A stretch of 63,947 nt of DNA from Tabrizicola sp. Its GTDB lineage: Bacteria; Pseudomonadota; Alphaproteobacteria; Rhodobacterales; Rhodobacteraceae. How positions within the stretch are numbered: the stretch's first letter is position 1; each line of letters opens with the position of its first letter. The notes under the pieces were generated by a model that had not been told where the DNA came from, ran no database searches, and saw only the letters and a program-made list of their open reading frames with translations. Shown here piece after piece: positions 38,687-47,380 of the stretch. The DNA lies in assembly GCA_025458105.1 (NCBI GenBank), contig JALOTD010000017.1:1-63947 (forward strand), read 5' to 3'. The translations under genes were made by a program, and so were the position numbers.

Positions 38687-39385
38687 ATGCCCGGCACCCA
38701 GGAAGCCGATCCTGATGGCGCGCGCCATGCCGTCCGGTTCGCCTTGCTGTCTGACCTTTCCCCGCAAGCGCATGCCGATTTTCGCAAGGAATTGTCGTGG
38801 CTTGCGGTCAGGCCGGGCCAAGTAGTCATCGAACAGGGAGAGCGGTCTGACCAGGTCTACTTCGTTTCGTCAGGGCGTCTTCTGGGTCAGCTGGTCTCGG
38901 AAAATGGCCGCGAGATAGCCTTTACCGAAATCCGGGCAGGAAGCCACTTTGGCGAGCTTGCGGCCCTGGATGGACAGCCTAGGTCAATCACTGTGTCTGC
39001 CATCGACGAAGCGCACCTTGGCCGGGTCGGTGGCGCGGCCTTCCAGCGGTGGCTTCGGGCCGAACCAGCCTTGGCGCTGGCGCTGGCCCGTGACCTTGCC
39101 GCCCGCAACCGCCGCCTTACCGAACGCATCTTCGGTCTGGTCGCCCATGATGTCGAAAAACGGGTAAGGGCCTTCCTGACGCGGATGGCTCAGGGGGTTG
39201 GCGAGCTCAAGCCAGGCGGCGTCTTGCGATCAGCCCCGTCTCACGATGAAATCGCGACCTTTGTGGGCGCCAACCGCGAGGCTGTCAGCCGCGTGATCGC
39301 ACGGCTGGCCGCCGAAGGGGTTATTGAAAGCGGTCGGCGCAGGATCGTGATCCAGAGTGTCGACGCCCTGCTTGATGGGATATGA
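38687..39385 (+). CDS. Crp/Fnr-family transcriptional regulator
   Basis: A 232-residue regulator with an N-terminal cyclic-nucleotide-binding beta-roll. The segment FGELAALDGQPRSITVSAID corresponds to the phosphate-binding cassette; the usual Arg-Ser/Thr pair is present as RSITV. A long dimer helix and a C-terminal winged helix (SHDEIATFVGANREAVSRVI) follow. There are no Fnr-type iron-sulfur cysteines. The ATG at 38687 has GGGAG six bases upstream; earlier in-frame starts at 38654 and 38681 lack this. The last 156 bases overlap the 3' end of the converging cyclase gene, which suggests that this regulator reads the cyclase's product. Confidence 0.88.
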   Translation: MPGTQEADPDGARHAVRFALLSDLSPQAHADFRKELSWLAVRPGQVVIEQGERSDQVYFVSSGRLLGQLVSENGREIAFTEIRAGSHFGELAALDGQPRSITVSAIDEAHLGRVGGAAFQRWLRAEPALALALARDLAARNRRLTERIFGLVAHDVEKRVRAFLTRMAQGVGELKPGGVLRSAPSHDEIATFVGANREAVSRVIARLAAEGVIESGRRRIVIQSVDALLDGI

Positions 39386-42300
39386 TATGTCTGCTGCCAA
39401 CGTCTGAAGAGATGGCAGAAGCCAGCGCTCGCCCTTGGCCAGATCTTCTGCAAGGCGGGCAAGGATCAACGGGTCGACAGATTGGCCAGACGCCCGTGCC
39501 AGACAGAACCGGAAGCTTGGCCCCATGAAGCGCATTCCGCGCTCGATCAGTGCGCCATGCCCTTCGTCGAATCGTACCTGCCCAGCCTGGATGTTGCCGC
39601 CAGACGTCAAGAGAATGCCCTCCAGAATCGCCGCGAAATGCCCCCAGAATCCAAGCTGGTGAGTCGCTACAATGTCCGCCAACTGCTGCACGTGACGGGC
39701 AAGGGCTGACCAGTCGCTGCGGATCGCGGCCGGTAACCCGGCGCCGAAGGCCAAGGTATGGCACAGCGTGTGCGGATGTCCCGTCGCAGTGGCAGAGGCC
39801 AGAGCATCGGCAATCGCGCGGTCTGTGGCCGCGGTCGTGCCGACAATGGCCTCAATCGCCGCAAGACAGCAGAGGACGGTCGTCAGGTTGTCCGTCGCCC
39901 CGAAGGCCCGCAGCGGCTCGGCATGCTCGGCGGGACGGTAGGCGTCAATGAAGGCCCGAAGGTGAAAGCGCGCCTCGGGGAATTCGCCGCGGAACATATG
40001 CGTCGACCCAACCAAGCGGTGGATGACAAGCGCATGCAGGTCCGACTGTCCGGAAAGCACCGCCGTAGACAGCCCCACGACCAATTCATGGGCCCCGTCA
40101 ATGTCGCCCTGCACGGTGCGGTCGATCCATTGCATGAACAGGGCTGCCAGGAGCCGGTCGGCCCCGCCGACGCCGGCAATGACGGCGGGCAGTCGGACAG
40201 AAAGTTCATGTCCGGCCGGAAGATAGCCAAAGGCGCCGATCAAGGTCGGGTACAGGGCCAGAAGAGTATCGGCCTCGAACTGGCGGCTCCAGTCCAGATC
40301 GTCGGCCCCAAGGTTCGGCACCAGATCCAGGGCGCGACGGAAGAGGCCCGCCGCTTCGGCATCTGCCGATTGTGCTGCGGCAGCCCGCCCGGCCTGTTTC
40401 CAGAACTCTGCCGCTTCGCGCAACCGCCCGGCGCGCTCCAGCTGATCGGCACGCAGCCGGGGCACCACCGGAATGCCTCGCGCCTGCCGCGCCGCCAGGG
40501 CATCGGCGTTGGCTGAATGCAGGGGCGGACGATCCCGCTTCAGTATCATGTCATAAGCGCAATCGGCGATCAGCTGGTGGCGGATGTTCAGCCGGTTCTC
40601 TTCTTCGCCCTGACCTATGGCGAGTTCCGCAAGACCTGTGGCCACCAATTCGTCCAGTGCGGCTTCAAGCCGACCAGGCCCGGCCCAAAGGTCGCGCAGG
40701 ACGGAAATCGGGATGCTCCGATCCAGCGTCGCTATGGTTCGCATCAACGGACGGGCGACGGTCAACCTGCCGATTCGGGCCTGCAGCAGTTGCACCAGGC
40801 TGGAAGGGATAAGGGCCGCGGCATTGCCTTGCAGGCTCTGACTGTCGGTCGCAAGACGGGTGCGAAAATCAAGTGCCAGTTCTTCTGCGAAGATGGGCAC
40901 ACCTTCCGCACGGTCAACCAGCGCATCGATCAACGATGGATCCACGCGTAGGCTTGTCTCATCAAGCAGCGCTTCCACAATTGGACGCGTTTCCTCTGCT
41001 TGCAGTCGGCCCAGGGCGATCTGGACGCTTTCTGCCGACGCCGTACTGGGCGTGCGGCTGGTACAGACCAACATAAGCCTGGCTGGACGGGAGATTGCCA
41101 AAGCCGTCACGGTCTCGATGGTCGATGGGTCGGCCCATTGCATGTCCTCCAGCCACAGCGCCGAGGCGGTCCCGTCTCCCGCGAAATGCGCAGCCAAAGC
41201 TGCAATCGTGGCTTCCCTGTGCTGACGGCGATCCTGCCAACCCCCTCCCGCAGAGGTCTCCAAAAGTGCAAGAACCTCTGCCGCGCCCTTCACACCGGCG
41301 GTGCGTTCGCGCCGCAGGGCGACCAGGAAGGGAAAATACGGAATGTCACCAGCCCGGGGATGGCATGCCAGGCGCTGAACCGGATGTCCCTGGCTCTCCA
41401 GGCTGGAAAGGCAGTCGGAAACCAATCGTGTTTTGCCGATCCCCGGTTCACCCAGCACCGTGACATGAGAGAATCCGCCATCCTGGGCGATCTGCCACTG
41501 CTGGGCGATCAGCGCGCGCTCTGCGGTGCGACCCGACAGCGGCACCCGCGCCGGGCGAGCGCGCACCACAGTTCCGGGATCGACGGCCTTGGGGCACCTG
41601 ACCTGATACAGCGCAACCGGAGCGTCCAGCCCCTTCAGCTGTTTCAGACCCAGTGGCACGCAATCAAGATGGTCCTGTACCAGCCTGGCCGTTGCATCTG
41701 CGAGAACCACAGTTCCCGTGTCGGCGATGGATTGTAACCTAGCGGCGAGGTTGACCGTTGATCCAAAGGCCCGTCCAGACCGGTCCGGACCAAGTCCCGG
41801 ACGTGCATCGACAACCACCAACCCGCTTGCGACCCCTGCCCGGGCGGCAAGCCGCAGGCCAGGGTCGGAAGGTAGCGGTAGACTGGCGACCGCCTCGACC
41901 ATGCGGCAGGCCGCCAGCACGGCGCGCTCTGCCGCGTCTTCATGGGCTTCGGGATAGCCGAAATAGGCAAGCGCTCCGTCGCCGTGAAACTGCGCCACTT
42001 GCCCGCCAAAGGCTTCGGCAGCACGGTCTACGGTCGCATAAACGCGGTCCAGAAGGTCGGCAAAGGCTTCGTCGCCAAGCGCTGCGGCAAGCTGGGTCGA
42101 TCCTACAAGGTCGCAAAAGACGATGGTCAGATGCCGCAGTTCTGCGCCGGGGTTGGTCGTGTTGCCGGGTTTTCGTGCGCCAGGCAGGTTCGCAAGTATC
42201 TTCCGTCTGTGACCCAGCGACTGAACGCCAAGCTCGCGCAAGTCGCCATCCGTCAGGTGTGGCAACACCTCAAGGTCAATGTCCGCGTTGTCGAAGGCGC

Positions 42301-42391
42301 CCGAGTACTGGCTCAGCCCAAGCGCCTCAAGCCAGACTGTCACACCGCTGCGAGGGTCTGCTGCCCGCGCAGCTGGATCAAGCCGGTTCAT
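39230..42391 (-). CDS. SAM domain - class III nucleotide cyclase - STAND ATPase protein
   Basis: A 1053-residue signalling protein. A SAM domain at about residues 16-68 is followed by a class III cyclase domain at about 85-255: metal-binding Asp-94 in FCDLVGSTQL and Asp-138 in FHGDG, and the transition-state Asn-214/Arg-218 in VNLAAR. Residue 134, usually Lys or Arg in adenylate cyclases of this layout, is Gln, so substrate choice is open. An AAA/STAND ATPase (Walker A GEPGIGKT at 314-321) and a helical TPR-like C-terminal half of about 500 residues follow. It starts 14 bases inside the end of the flavin oxidase gene. The C-terminus overlaps the Crp-type gene on the other strand; the final 50 residues may be run-on. 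Confidence 0.88.
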   Translation of the reverse strand: MNRLDPAARAADPRSGVTVWLEALGLSQYSGAFDNADIDLEVLPHLTDGDLRELGVQSLGHRRKILANLPGARKPGNTTNPGAELRHLTIVFCDLVGSTQLAAALGDEAFADLLDRVYATVDRAAEAFGGQVAQFHGDGALAYFGYPEAHEDAAERAVLAACRMVEAVASLPLPSDPGLRLAARAGVASGLVVVDARPGLGPDRSGRAFGSTVNLAARLQSIADTGTVVLADATARLVQDHLDCVPLGLKQLKGLDAPVALYQVRCPKAVDPGTVVRARPARVPLSGRTAERALIAQQWQIAQDGGFSHVTVLGEPGIGKTRLVSDCLSSLESQGHPVQRLACHPRAGDIPYFPFLVALRRERTAGVKGAAEVLALLETSAGGGWQDRRQHREATIAALAAHFAGDGTASALWLEDMQWADPSTIETVTALAISRPARLMLVCTSRTPSTASAESVQIALGRLQAEETRPIVEALLDETSLRVDPSLIDALVDRAEGVPIFAEELALDFRTRLATDSQSLQGNAAALIPSSLVQLLQARIGRLTVARPLMRTIATLDRSIPISVLRDLWAGPGRLEAALDELVATGLAELAIGQGEEENRLNIRHQLIADCAYDMILKRDRPPLHSANADALAARQARGIPVVPRLRADQLERAGRLREAAEFWKQAGRAAAAQSADAEAAGLFRRALDLVPNLGADDLDWSRQFEADTLLALYPTLIGAFGYLPAGHELSVRLPAVIAGVGGADRLLAALFMQWIDRTVQGDIDGAHELVVGLSTAVLSGQSDLHALVIHRLVGSTHMFRGEFPEARFHLRAFIDAYRPAEHAEPLRAFGATDNLTTVLCCLAAIEAIVGTTAATDRAIADALASATATGHPHTLCHTLAFGAGLPAAIRSDWSALARHVQQLADIVATHQLGFWGHFAAILEGILLTSGGNIQAGQVRFDEGHGALIERGMRFMGPSFRFCLARASGQSVDPLILARLAEDLAKGERWLLPSLQTLAADISYPIKQGVDTLDHDPAPTAFNNPFGGQPCDHAADSLAVGAHKGRDFIVRRG

Positions 42392-43949
42392 CGGCCCGGA
42401 TCGGGTCCGAAAGGCCGGGCAGGTCGGGTGTTGGCTCGTCCAGTCCCGGCAGCGGAAGGCTTTGCGGATAGCAGAAGCGGTTGCCCGGATCGTACTTGCC
42501 TTTCACCGCCCGTAGCGTGGCATAGGCTTCGCCCCAGTAATGCTGCCCGAAATCCGGATCGTCTGGGCTGGGATAGTTCTGATAGACCCGCCCGCTCCAG
42601 ATCTTGGCAACCAGCTTCTCCCAGTCTGCCAGATAGGCCAGCATCGGCGCCTGGTCCGAGGGCTGCAGCCAGAACACATCAAAGAACAAGTCACAGTCGA
42701 CAGTCCGGTGCAGAAAGGCATTCGGCTGCAGCGGATGTTCGATTGCCCCGCCATAGATCTCCATCGCGGCGATCGTGTAAGGGCTTGGACTTGCCAGGAA
42801 ATGCCGCAAGAGCGGCAGCCATTCCGCCGCCGATACCGGCCGATCAAGGTACCGGCTCAGCTTGGCTTCGGGCGGCGGCATGGGCGTGGCATCGGGCGGG
42901 AACTGCGGCACTTCGTAAGGCTCGCTCAGCAGGATGCGGTTCAGGTCGGTGTAGGGCATCGGGTCGTACATCGCCTGTAAAGTGGCGCCCGGTCGGGCAA
43001 GGACCGGTTCCAGCAGCGCGGCCAGCTCATCCTTGCTGCCCCGGTACATTCCCCGCATCAGCAAAAGCGGCTGGCGTGGCTGTCCTTCAGGTCCCTCGAA
43101 GACCCAGATCATCTGATAACCGAGACCCTCGGGTGCGGTGCGCATGAAGTTCGCCTGCAACCATTCCAACGCCCCTGCCGTCGCCTGCACGCCCGCCTCT
43201 CCCGCCATCGACCAGGTGATCGAAAAACCCGAGAACCGGTTGCCGCGATAGAGCTTGTAGCACACGTCGATCAGCACGCCGAAGTTGCTGCCCGTGCCCC
43301 CCCGCACAGCCCAGAACAGGTCGCGGTTCCGCTCGGCATCGGCAGTTACGATCCGCCCGTCGGCCAGCATCACCCGAACAGCCAGGACCTGATCGCAGTT
43401 CATCCCAAAGATGCGCGCCGTAAACCCGTAGCCGCCGCCCTGCATGTAGCCGCCGATGCAGACATCCGGGCAGGCGCCCCCGGGCGTATGCAATCCGAAT
43501 GACGCCAGCTTGGCGTTCAGTTTGCGAAAGTTCGTGCCCGGCCCGGCCCAGACCCGCAGCTTGTCCGGCTCTACAAACACATCGTCCATCCGGCTGACAT
43601 CGATCAGGAAACCGGACTGCGACGAAAACCCACCCGTGCTGTGTCCGCCCGACCGGACAACCACGGACATCCTGGCCTGCGCCGCCACAGCCAGGCATTC
43701 GGCCACGTCGGATTCGACCTCGCAATAGACGATTACCGCTGGGAAATGCGAAAATCTGGGATTCGACAGCATCCGGTCCTGGTCGTAGTCTGGATCCCCG
43801 GGCATGACGACCGTGCCGACGATCTTTCGATGCAGCTCAGCGGCCAGTTCAGGGGGCAGCTGCCCACCGTCAGGCGCAGCCGCAGCCGCGTCTTGCCACA
43901 AGGGAAGCACCCGCGCGATCCGGCGGGCAGAACTGTCAGACCAGAGCAA
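42378..43949 (-). CDS. FAD-dependent oxidase, berberine-bridge-enzyme type
   Basis: A 523-residue oxidoreductase with a PCMH-type FAD-binding domain and a C-terminal BBE segment (KYDPGNRFCYPQSLP). VVRSGGHSTGG carries the histidine that binds FAD in this family; GGACPDVCIGGYMQGGGYG carries the cysteine that can form a second covalent link, so bicovalent flavin attachment is plausible. No signal peptide is seen. The frame begins with TTG at 43949 behind GGAGGAA. Such enzymes oxidise sugars, alkaloids or other alcohols; no substrate is claimed. Coupled to the cyclase gene by a 14-base overlap, which is an unusual pairing. The 274 bases to the next gene show no gene. Confidence 0.87.
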   Translation of the reverse strand: MLWSDSSARRIARVLPLWQDAAAAAPDGGQLPPELAAELHRKIVGTVVMPGDPDYDQDRMLSNPRFSHFPAVIVYCEVESDVAECLAVAAQARMSVVVRSGGHSTGGFSSQSGFLIDVSRMDDVFVEPDKLRVWAGPGTNFRKLNAKLASFGLHTPGGACPDVCIGGYMQGGGYGFTARIFGMNCDQVLAVRVMLADGRIVTADAERNRDLFWAVRGGTGSNFGVLIDVCYKLYRGNRFSGFSITWSMAGEAGVQATAGALEWLQANFMRTAPEGLGYQMIWVFEGPEGQPRQPLLLMRGMYRGSKDELAALLEPVLARPGATLQAMYDPMPYTDLNRILLSEPYEVPQFPPDATPMPPPEAKLSRYLDRPVSAAEWLPLLRHFLASPSPYTIAAMEIYGGAIEHPLQPNAFLHRTVDCDLFFDVFWLQPSDQAPMLAYLADWEKLVAKIWSGRVYQNYPSPDDPDFGQHYWGEAYATLRAVKGKYDPGNRFCYPQSLPLPGLDEPTPDLPGLSDPIRADEPA

Positions 43950-44223
43950 AGTTCCTCCATTTCAGGCGGGGGGTGGCTAGAACAGCGCACGTCGCCGTGA
44001 TGTATATCTTAGGTTGCTAGATGGCCGGAGCACTCTGCCATAACGCTTAACATATGCAAGATCGTTAGGTTAATCGTCGGATGTGTCATGATGGTGGCGA
44101 AGCTGGCCAAGTGTCCGGTTAATCCGGTTTGCGAGCGAAAAGCCACATTATGCGACCTCAGCAGGTTCTTGCTCATCTAATGATTGATCCGGCCTTTTCA
44201 ATCAGGCAGATAGAGGTTGGGGT

Positions 44224-47200
44224 ATGTGGTTTGAGGAAGGGTGTTTTGACATGGAATCCAGGGATCGGATGTCGTTGGTCAGCTGCGCCACGCCGGGTTC
44301 CCGGCTTGCCACGTTGCTGCTGACCTCGGCCCTCGCCTCGTTGCCCATGCAGGCTGTCGGCCAGACGATCACCTGGGATGGCGACACGGCAACCCCCGGC
44401 TTGCAAAGCGGCGACTGGAACGAAGTCGACGGCCCGCCGTTCAGGTGGGTTCAGGGTTCGTCGAACCGGAACTTCGACCCCGGTGACGATGTGGAGTTTG
44501 ACGAGGAGCTTTTGACGTCGGCGGTCACGGTTACGCTCACTCAGAACGTTGCCCCGGGCTCGATCACCTTTGAAAGCGACCTTCTCGCCTCTACCGCCTA
44601 TACAATCTCTGGCGGGACAGGCTTTTCGATCGAATCAAGCGAAGGCGATTTCGGCGGTAACGGCAGCGACGTCCTGCTGATCCGGATGAACAACGCCGCA
44701 ACCATAAACGCTGGGCTTATCGGTGATTTCCACATCGAGGGCACCCAGACCCTGACGCTTGGCGGTATCAGCAACAGCCTAGATGAAATCACGGTCGACG
44801 ACGATCTGCAGCTGATCGTGACCAACACGGCTGTCTTGAGCGGCATCATCGACCTGAACGACGGCTCTCTGGTCATCAACGGCGAAGTCGAGGATGTCGA
44901 GGCTAGCAGCGGCACGACGACCGATCTGAACGTCGGTGGCCGCATCACCGGGACACTGACCAACTTCGGTACCGCCACCATCGCGGGCAATGTCGAAGGC
45001 ATCGAACACCGTGGCGGCTCGATGACGTTCGATGGGTCGATGACGGTCGGTGCCGATGGATTGCAGATCTTTGGCGGTGGGACGACCGCAACCATTGTCG
45101 GTGGAGTAACGGTTTTTGCCGACACTTCTGTCTTCGGCGGCCTTCTGACGATCAACTCCACGGCGACCCTTAACGGTGATGTCGATGTTTCCTCCAGCGG
45201 TGACCTGAATATCCAGGGCGACGTGATCGGCACGGTTACCTCTGGGGGCGACGTTACGCTGGCCGGGACAGTAACGGGCGACTTCATCAACCAAACCAGT
45301 GTCGCGCGCGACGGCGTGCTGACAATGACCGGCGAAATCACTGGCACTCTCACGAACGATGGCCGCGCCACGGTTGCCGGGACTCTGGGGGCGTTGGACA
45401 ACAACAGCGGCGGGGAAGTTACAATCAACGGCGCCACAACCATTTCGGGGACGGTAGATAACGACGGTGACATAACCATCAACGGAGCGACCACCGTCAC
45501 GGGGGCGGCTACCAATGAGGGTAACCTTACGGTCAACAGCGCGACAACGTTCTCTGGAACGTTGGGCAACCTGGGCGAGATCGACTTCAACGCGGCCACG
45601 TCCGTCACCGGAGTGCTGGACAACAGCACCAGCGATGGGGACATCACAGTCGGCACAGGCGTGACCCTGACCGCAACCAGCGGAATTCTGAACCGTGGCG
45701 GTGCGTCGCTGGAAGTTTTGGCCAACGGCTCGATCATCGGCCAGATTTCCAACGACGGCTCATCCGTGGTCACGCTGAGAAACGGCAGCTCTACAACGGG
45801 CGGCTTCACCAACACCGGAACGCTTGTCGTGGATGGCGCTGTCTCTGTCGCATCTCTTGACAGTTCGGGTACCATTGACATGTCGGATGGAGCGACCGGC
45901 GATGTTCTGACCCTGACCGGTGCCACCACGCTGAATGGCCGGGTCGAGATGGATATCAACCTGAATGGCCCGACAGGAAGCAGCGACCTTATCACGACCA
46001 CCTCTGCCATAACCGGAAACGTGGTGCTGGATTTCAACCGGGTCGGAGCAACGTTTAGCCCGCTGGAAAACCCCATCGTCGTCCTGTCCTATGGCGGGAC
46101 TGGCCTGAATGCGACGGCTGAAGGCCTGATCAGCGTCGGTGCCGTGATCTATGACCTCGACACCTCGGTCGCCGGTCAGGTCCGGGTGATTTCCTTTGCC
46201 AACCCTGGCGTTGGAGCGGTTGCCGGTTCGGTCACACTGACGCAATCTCTGATCGGCTCGGTCATCAACCGTCCCTCCAGCCCCTTCGTGACCGGCCTTG
46301 CCGGCGAAAGCGACCGGCCCTGCCGCCCGGGCATCTGGGCGCGTGCCCTAGGCGGGCGGGCGACGGCAGATGGCCAGACGACGGCAGTAGACACATTGGG
46401 CAACAGCCGGGACTACAGCAGCCTTGTCGAGGCGTCCTATTCCGGTATCCAGTTGGGTGGCGACCTCTCCTGCTTCGACAATCCGGTGCTTGGCTGGGAC
46501 ATGAGCTTTGGCGGCATCCTTGGCGTAAACTCCGGTTCGACCCAGCAGCCGGTCTTTGCCGTTGCCAGTGGCGGCACGACTTTGCCTGATGTCGTTGTCT
46601 CGAACAACACCACCGATTTCCAGCAGGGCTATGCCGGGGTCTACGTGTCCGCGGTGAAGGATCGCCTGCTTCTCGACCTGCAATACCGGGTGGAGCAGAC
46701 CTCGTTCGACCTTCGCAACGATGGTGTCGGTGCCGGACGGATCGGGATCATCGACCAGGAGTTCAAGAGCAAGGGCCAAACGCTCAGCGGTTCGGTCAGC
46801 TATGTCTTCCCCATCAGCGAAGCAAACCGGATCAATTTCGTTCCGACCGCCGGCTTTGCCTTCACCAAGTACAAGACCGACTCGCTGGCGTTCGCCGACA
46901 ACGGCCGCGTCGATATCGACGATGGCGAGATTAAGGTCGGCTTCGTCGGTGGCGCGCTGTCGATGACTCGGATCCTGCCCAGTGGTAACGCTGCGCTGAC
47001 CTATTTCGCCACCGGTACCTACTACAAGGATTTCGCCGATCCCCTTCGGTCGGTCTACACCGGCGGAACCGCGGCAGCCTCGACTGCAGAGATTTTCTCG
47101 TCGAACCTGGGCGAATACGGCGAAGCCTCGCTTGGCTTCAACTACACCCAGATTCTGGATCCCGGAAATCCGATCCTGAATGCCAAGCAGCTGAACGCAT

Positions 47201-47277
47201 CTGTTCGGCTTGACGGGCGTTTTGGCGAGTCGTTGGACAGCTGGGGCATCACCGCCCAGATGCGGCTGCAGTTCTGA
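44224..47277 (+). CDS. Autotransporter with beta-helical passenger
   Basis: A 1017-residue (or 1008 if it starts at the ATG at 44251) type V secretion protein. The signal peptide includes LATLLLTSALASLPMQAVGQ. The passenger (about 50-690) is Gly/Thr/Asn-rich with many imperfect repeats of the type TINGATTISGTVDNDGDI, as in pertactin-like beta helices. The last 300 residues form the outer-membrane barrel, beginning near RPGIWARALGGRA and ending in aromatic-terminated LQF. Both starts have a ribosome site (AGAGG, or GGAAGGG). Likely an adhesin or other surface protein. It precedes the T6SS genes on the same strand, but a hairpin separates them. Confidence 0.9.
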   Translation: MWFEEGCFDMESRDRMSLVSCATPGSRLATLLLTSALASLPMQAVGQTITWDGDTATPGLQSGDWNEVDGPPFRWVQGSSNRNFDPGDDVEFDEELLTSAVTVTLTQNVAPGSITFESDLLASTAYTISGGTGFSIESSEGDFGGNGSDVLLIRMNNAATINAGLIGDFHIEGTQTLTLGGISNSLDEITVDDDLQLIVTNTAVLSGIIDLNDGSLVINGEVEDVEASSGTTTDLNVGGRITGTLTNFGTATIAGNVEGIEHRGGSMTFDGSMTVGADGLQIFGGGTTATIVGGVTVFADTSVFGGLLTINSTATLNGDVDVSSSGDLNIQGDVIGTVTSGGDVTLAGTVTGDFINQTSVARDGVLTMTGEITGTLTNDGRATVAGTLGALDNNSGGEVTINGATTISGTVDNDGDITINGATTVTGAATNEGNLTVNSATTFSGTLGNLGEIDFNAATSVTGVLDNSTSDGDITVGTGVTLTATSGILNRGGASLEVLANGSIIGQISNDGSSVVTLRNGSSTTGGFTNTGTLVVDGAVSVASLDSSGTIDMSDGATGDVLTLTGATTLNGRVEMDINLNGPTGSSDLITTTSAITGNVVLDFNRVGATFSPLENPIVVLSYGGTGLNATAEGLISVGAVIYDLDTSVAGQVRVISFANPGVGAVAGSVTLTQSLIGSVINRPSSPFVTGLAGESDRPCRPGIWARALGGRATADGQTTAVDTLGNSRDYSSLVEASYSGIQLGGDLSCFDNPVLGWDMSFGGILGVNSGSTQQPVFAVASGGTTLPDVVVSNNTTDFQQGYAGVYVSAVKDRLLLDLQYRVEQTSFDLRNDGVGAGRIGIIDQEFKSKGQTLSGSVSYVFPISEANRINFVPTAGFAFTKYKTDSLAFADNGRVDIDDGEIKVGFVGGALSMTRILPSGNAALTYFATGTYYKDFADPLRSVYTGGTAAASTAEIFSSNLGEYGEASLGFNYTQILDPGNPILNAKQLNASVRLDGRFGESLDSWGITAQMRLQF

Positions 47278-47286
47278 CAACCATAC

Positions 47287-47313
47287 CCGGGGACAGCCTT
47301 GACCTGTCCCCGG
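47287..47313 (+). terminator. Hairpin after the autotransporter gene
   Basis: A 10-bp perfect stem CCGGGGACAG/CTGTCCCCGG with a seven-base loop, nine bases after the stop codon. There is no T tract. It probably separates the autotransporter transcript from tssK, which starts 68 bases later. Confidence 0.6.
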
Positions 47314-47380
47314 CAAGCGCCCAAGATTGCGCCAAGCGCGCCCTTGCGCTCGATCCAACGAAAACAAGGTGTTAGACCGC

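Noticed and set aside
44598-46076. A 492-codon open frame antisense to the autotransporter passenger
   Set aside because: It is a mirror of the repetitive Gly/Thr/Asn coding sequence, low in complexity, with no domain or ribosome site.
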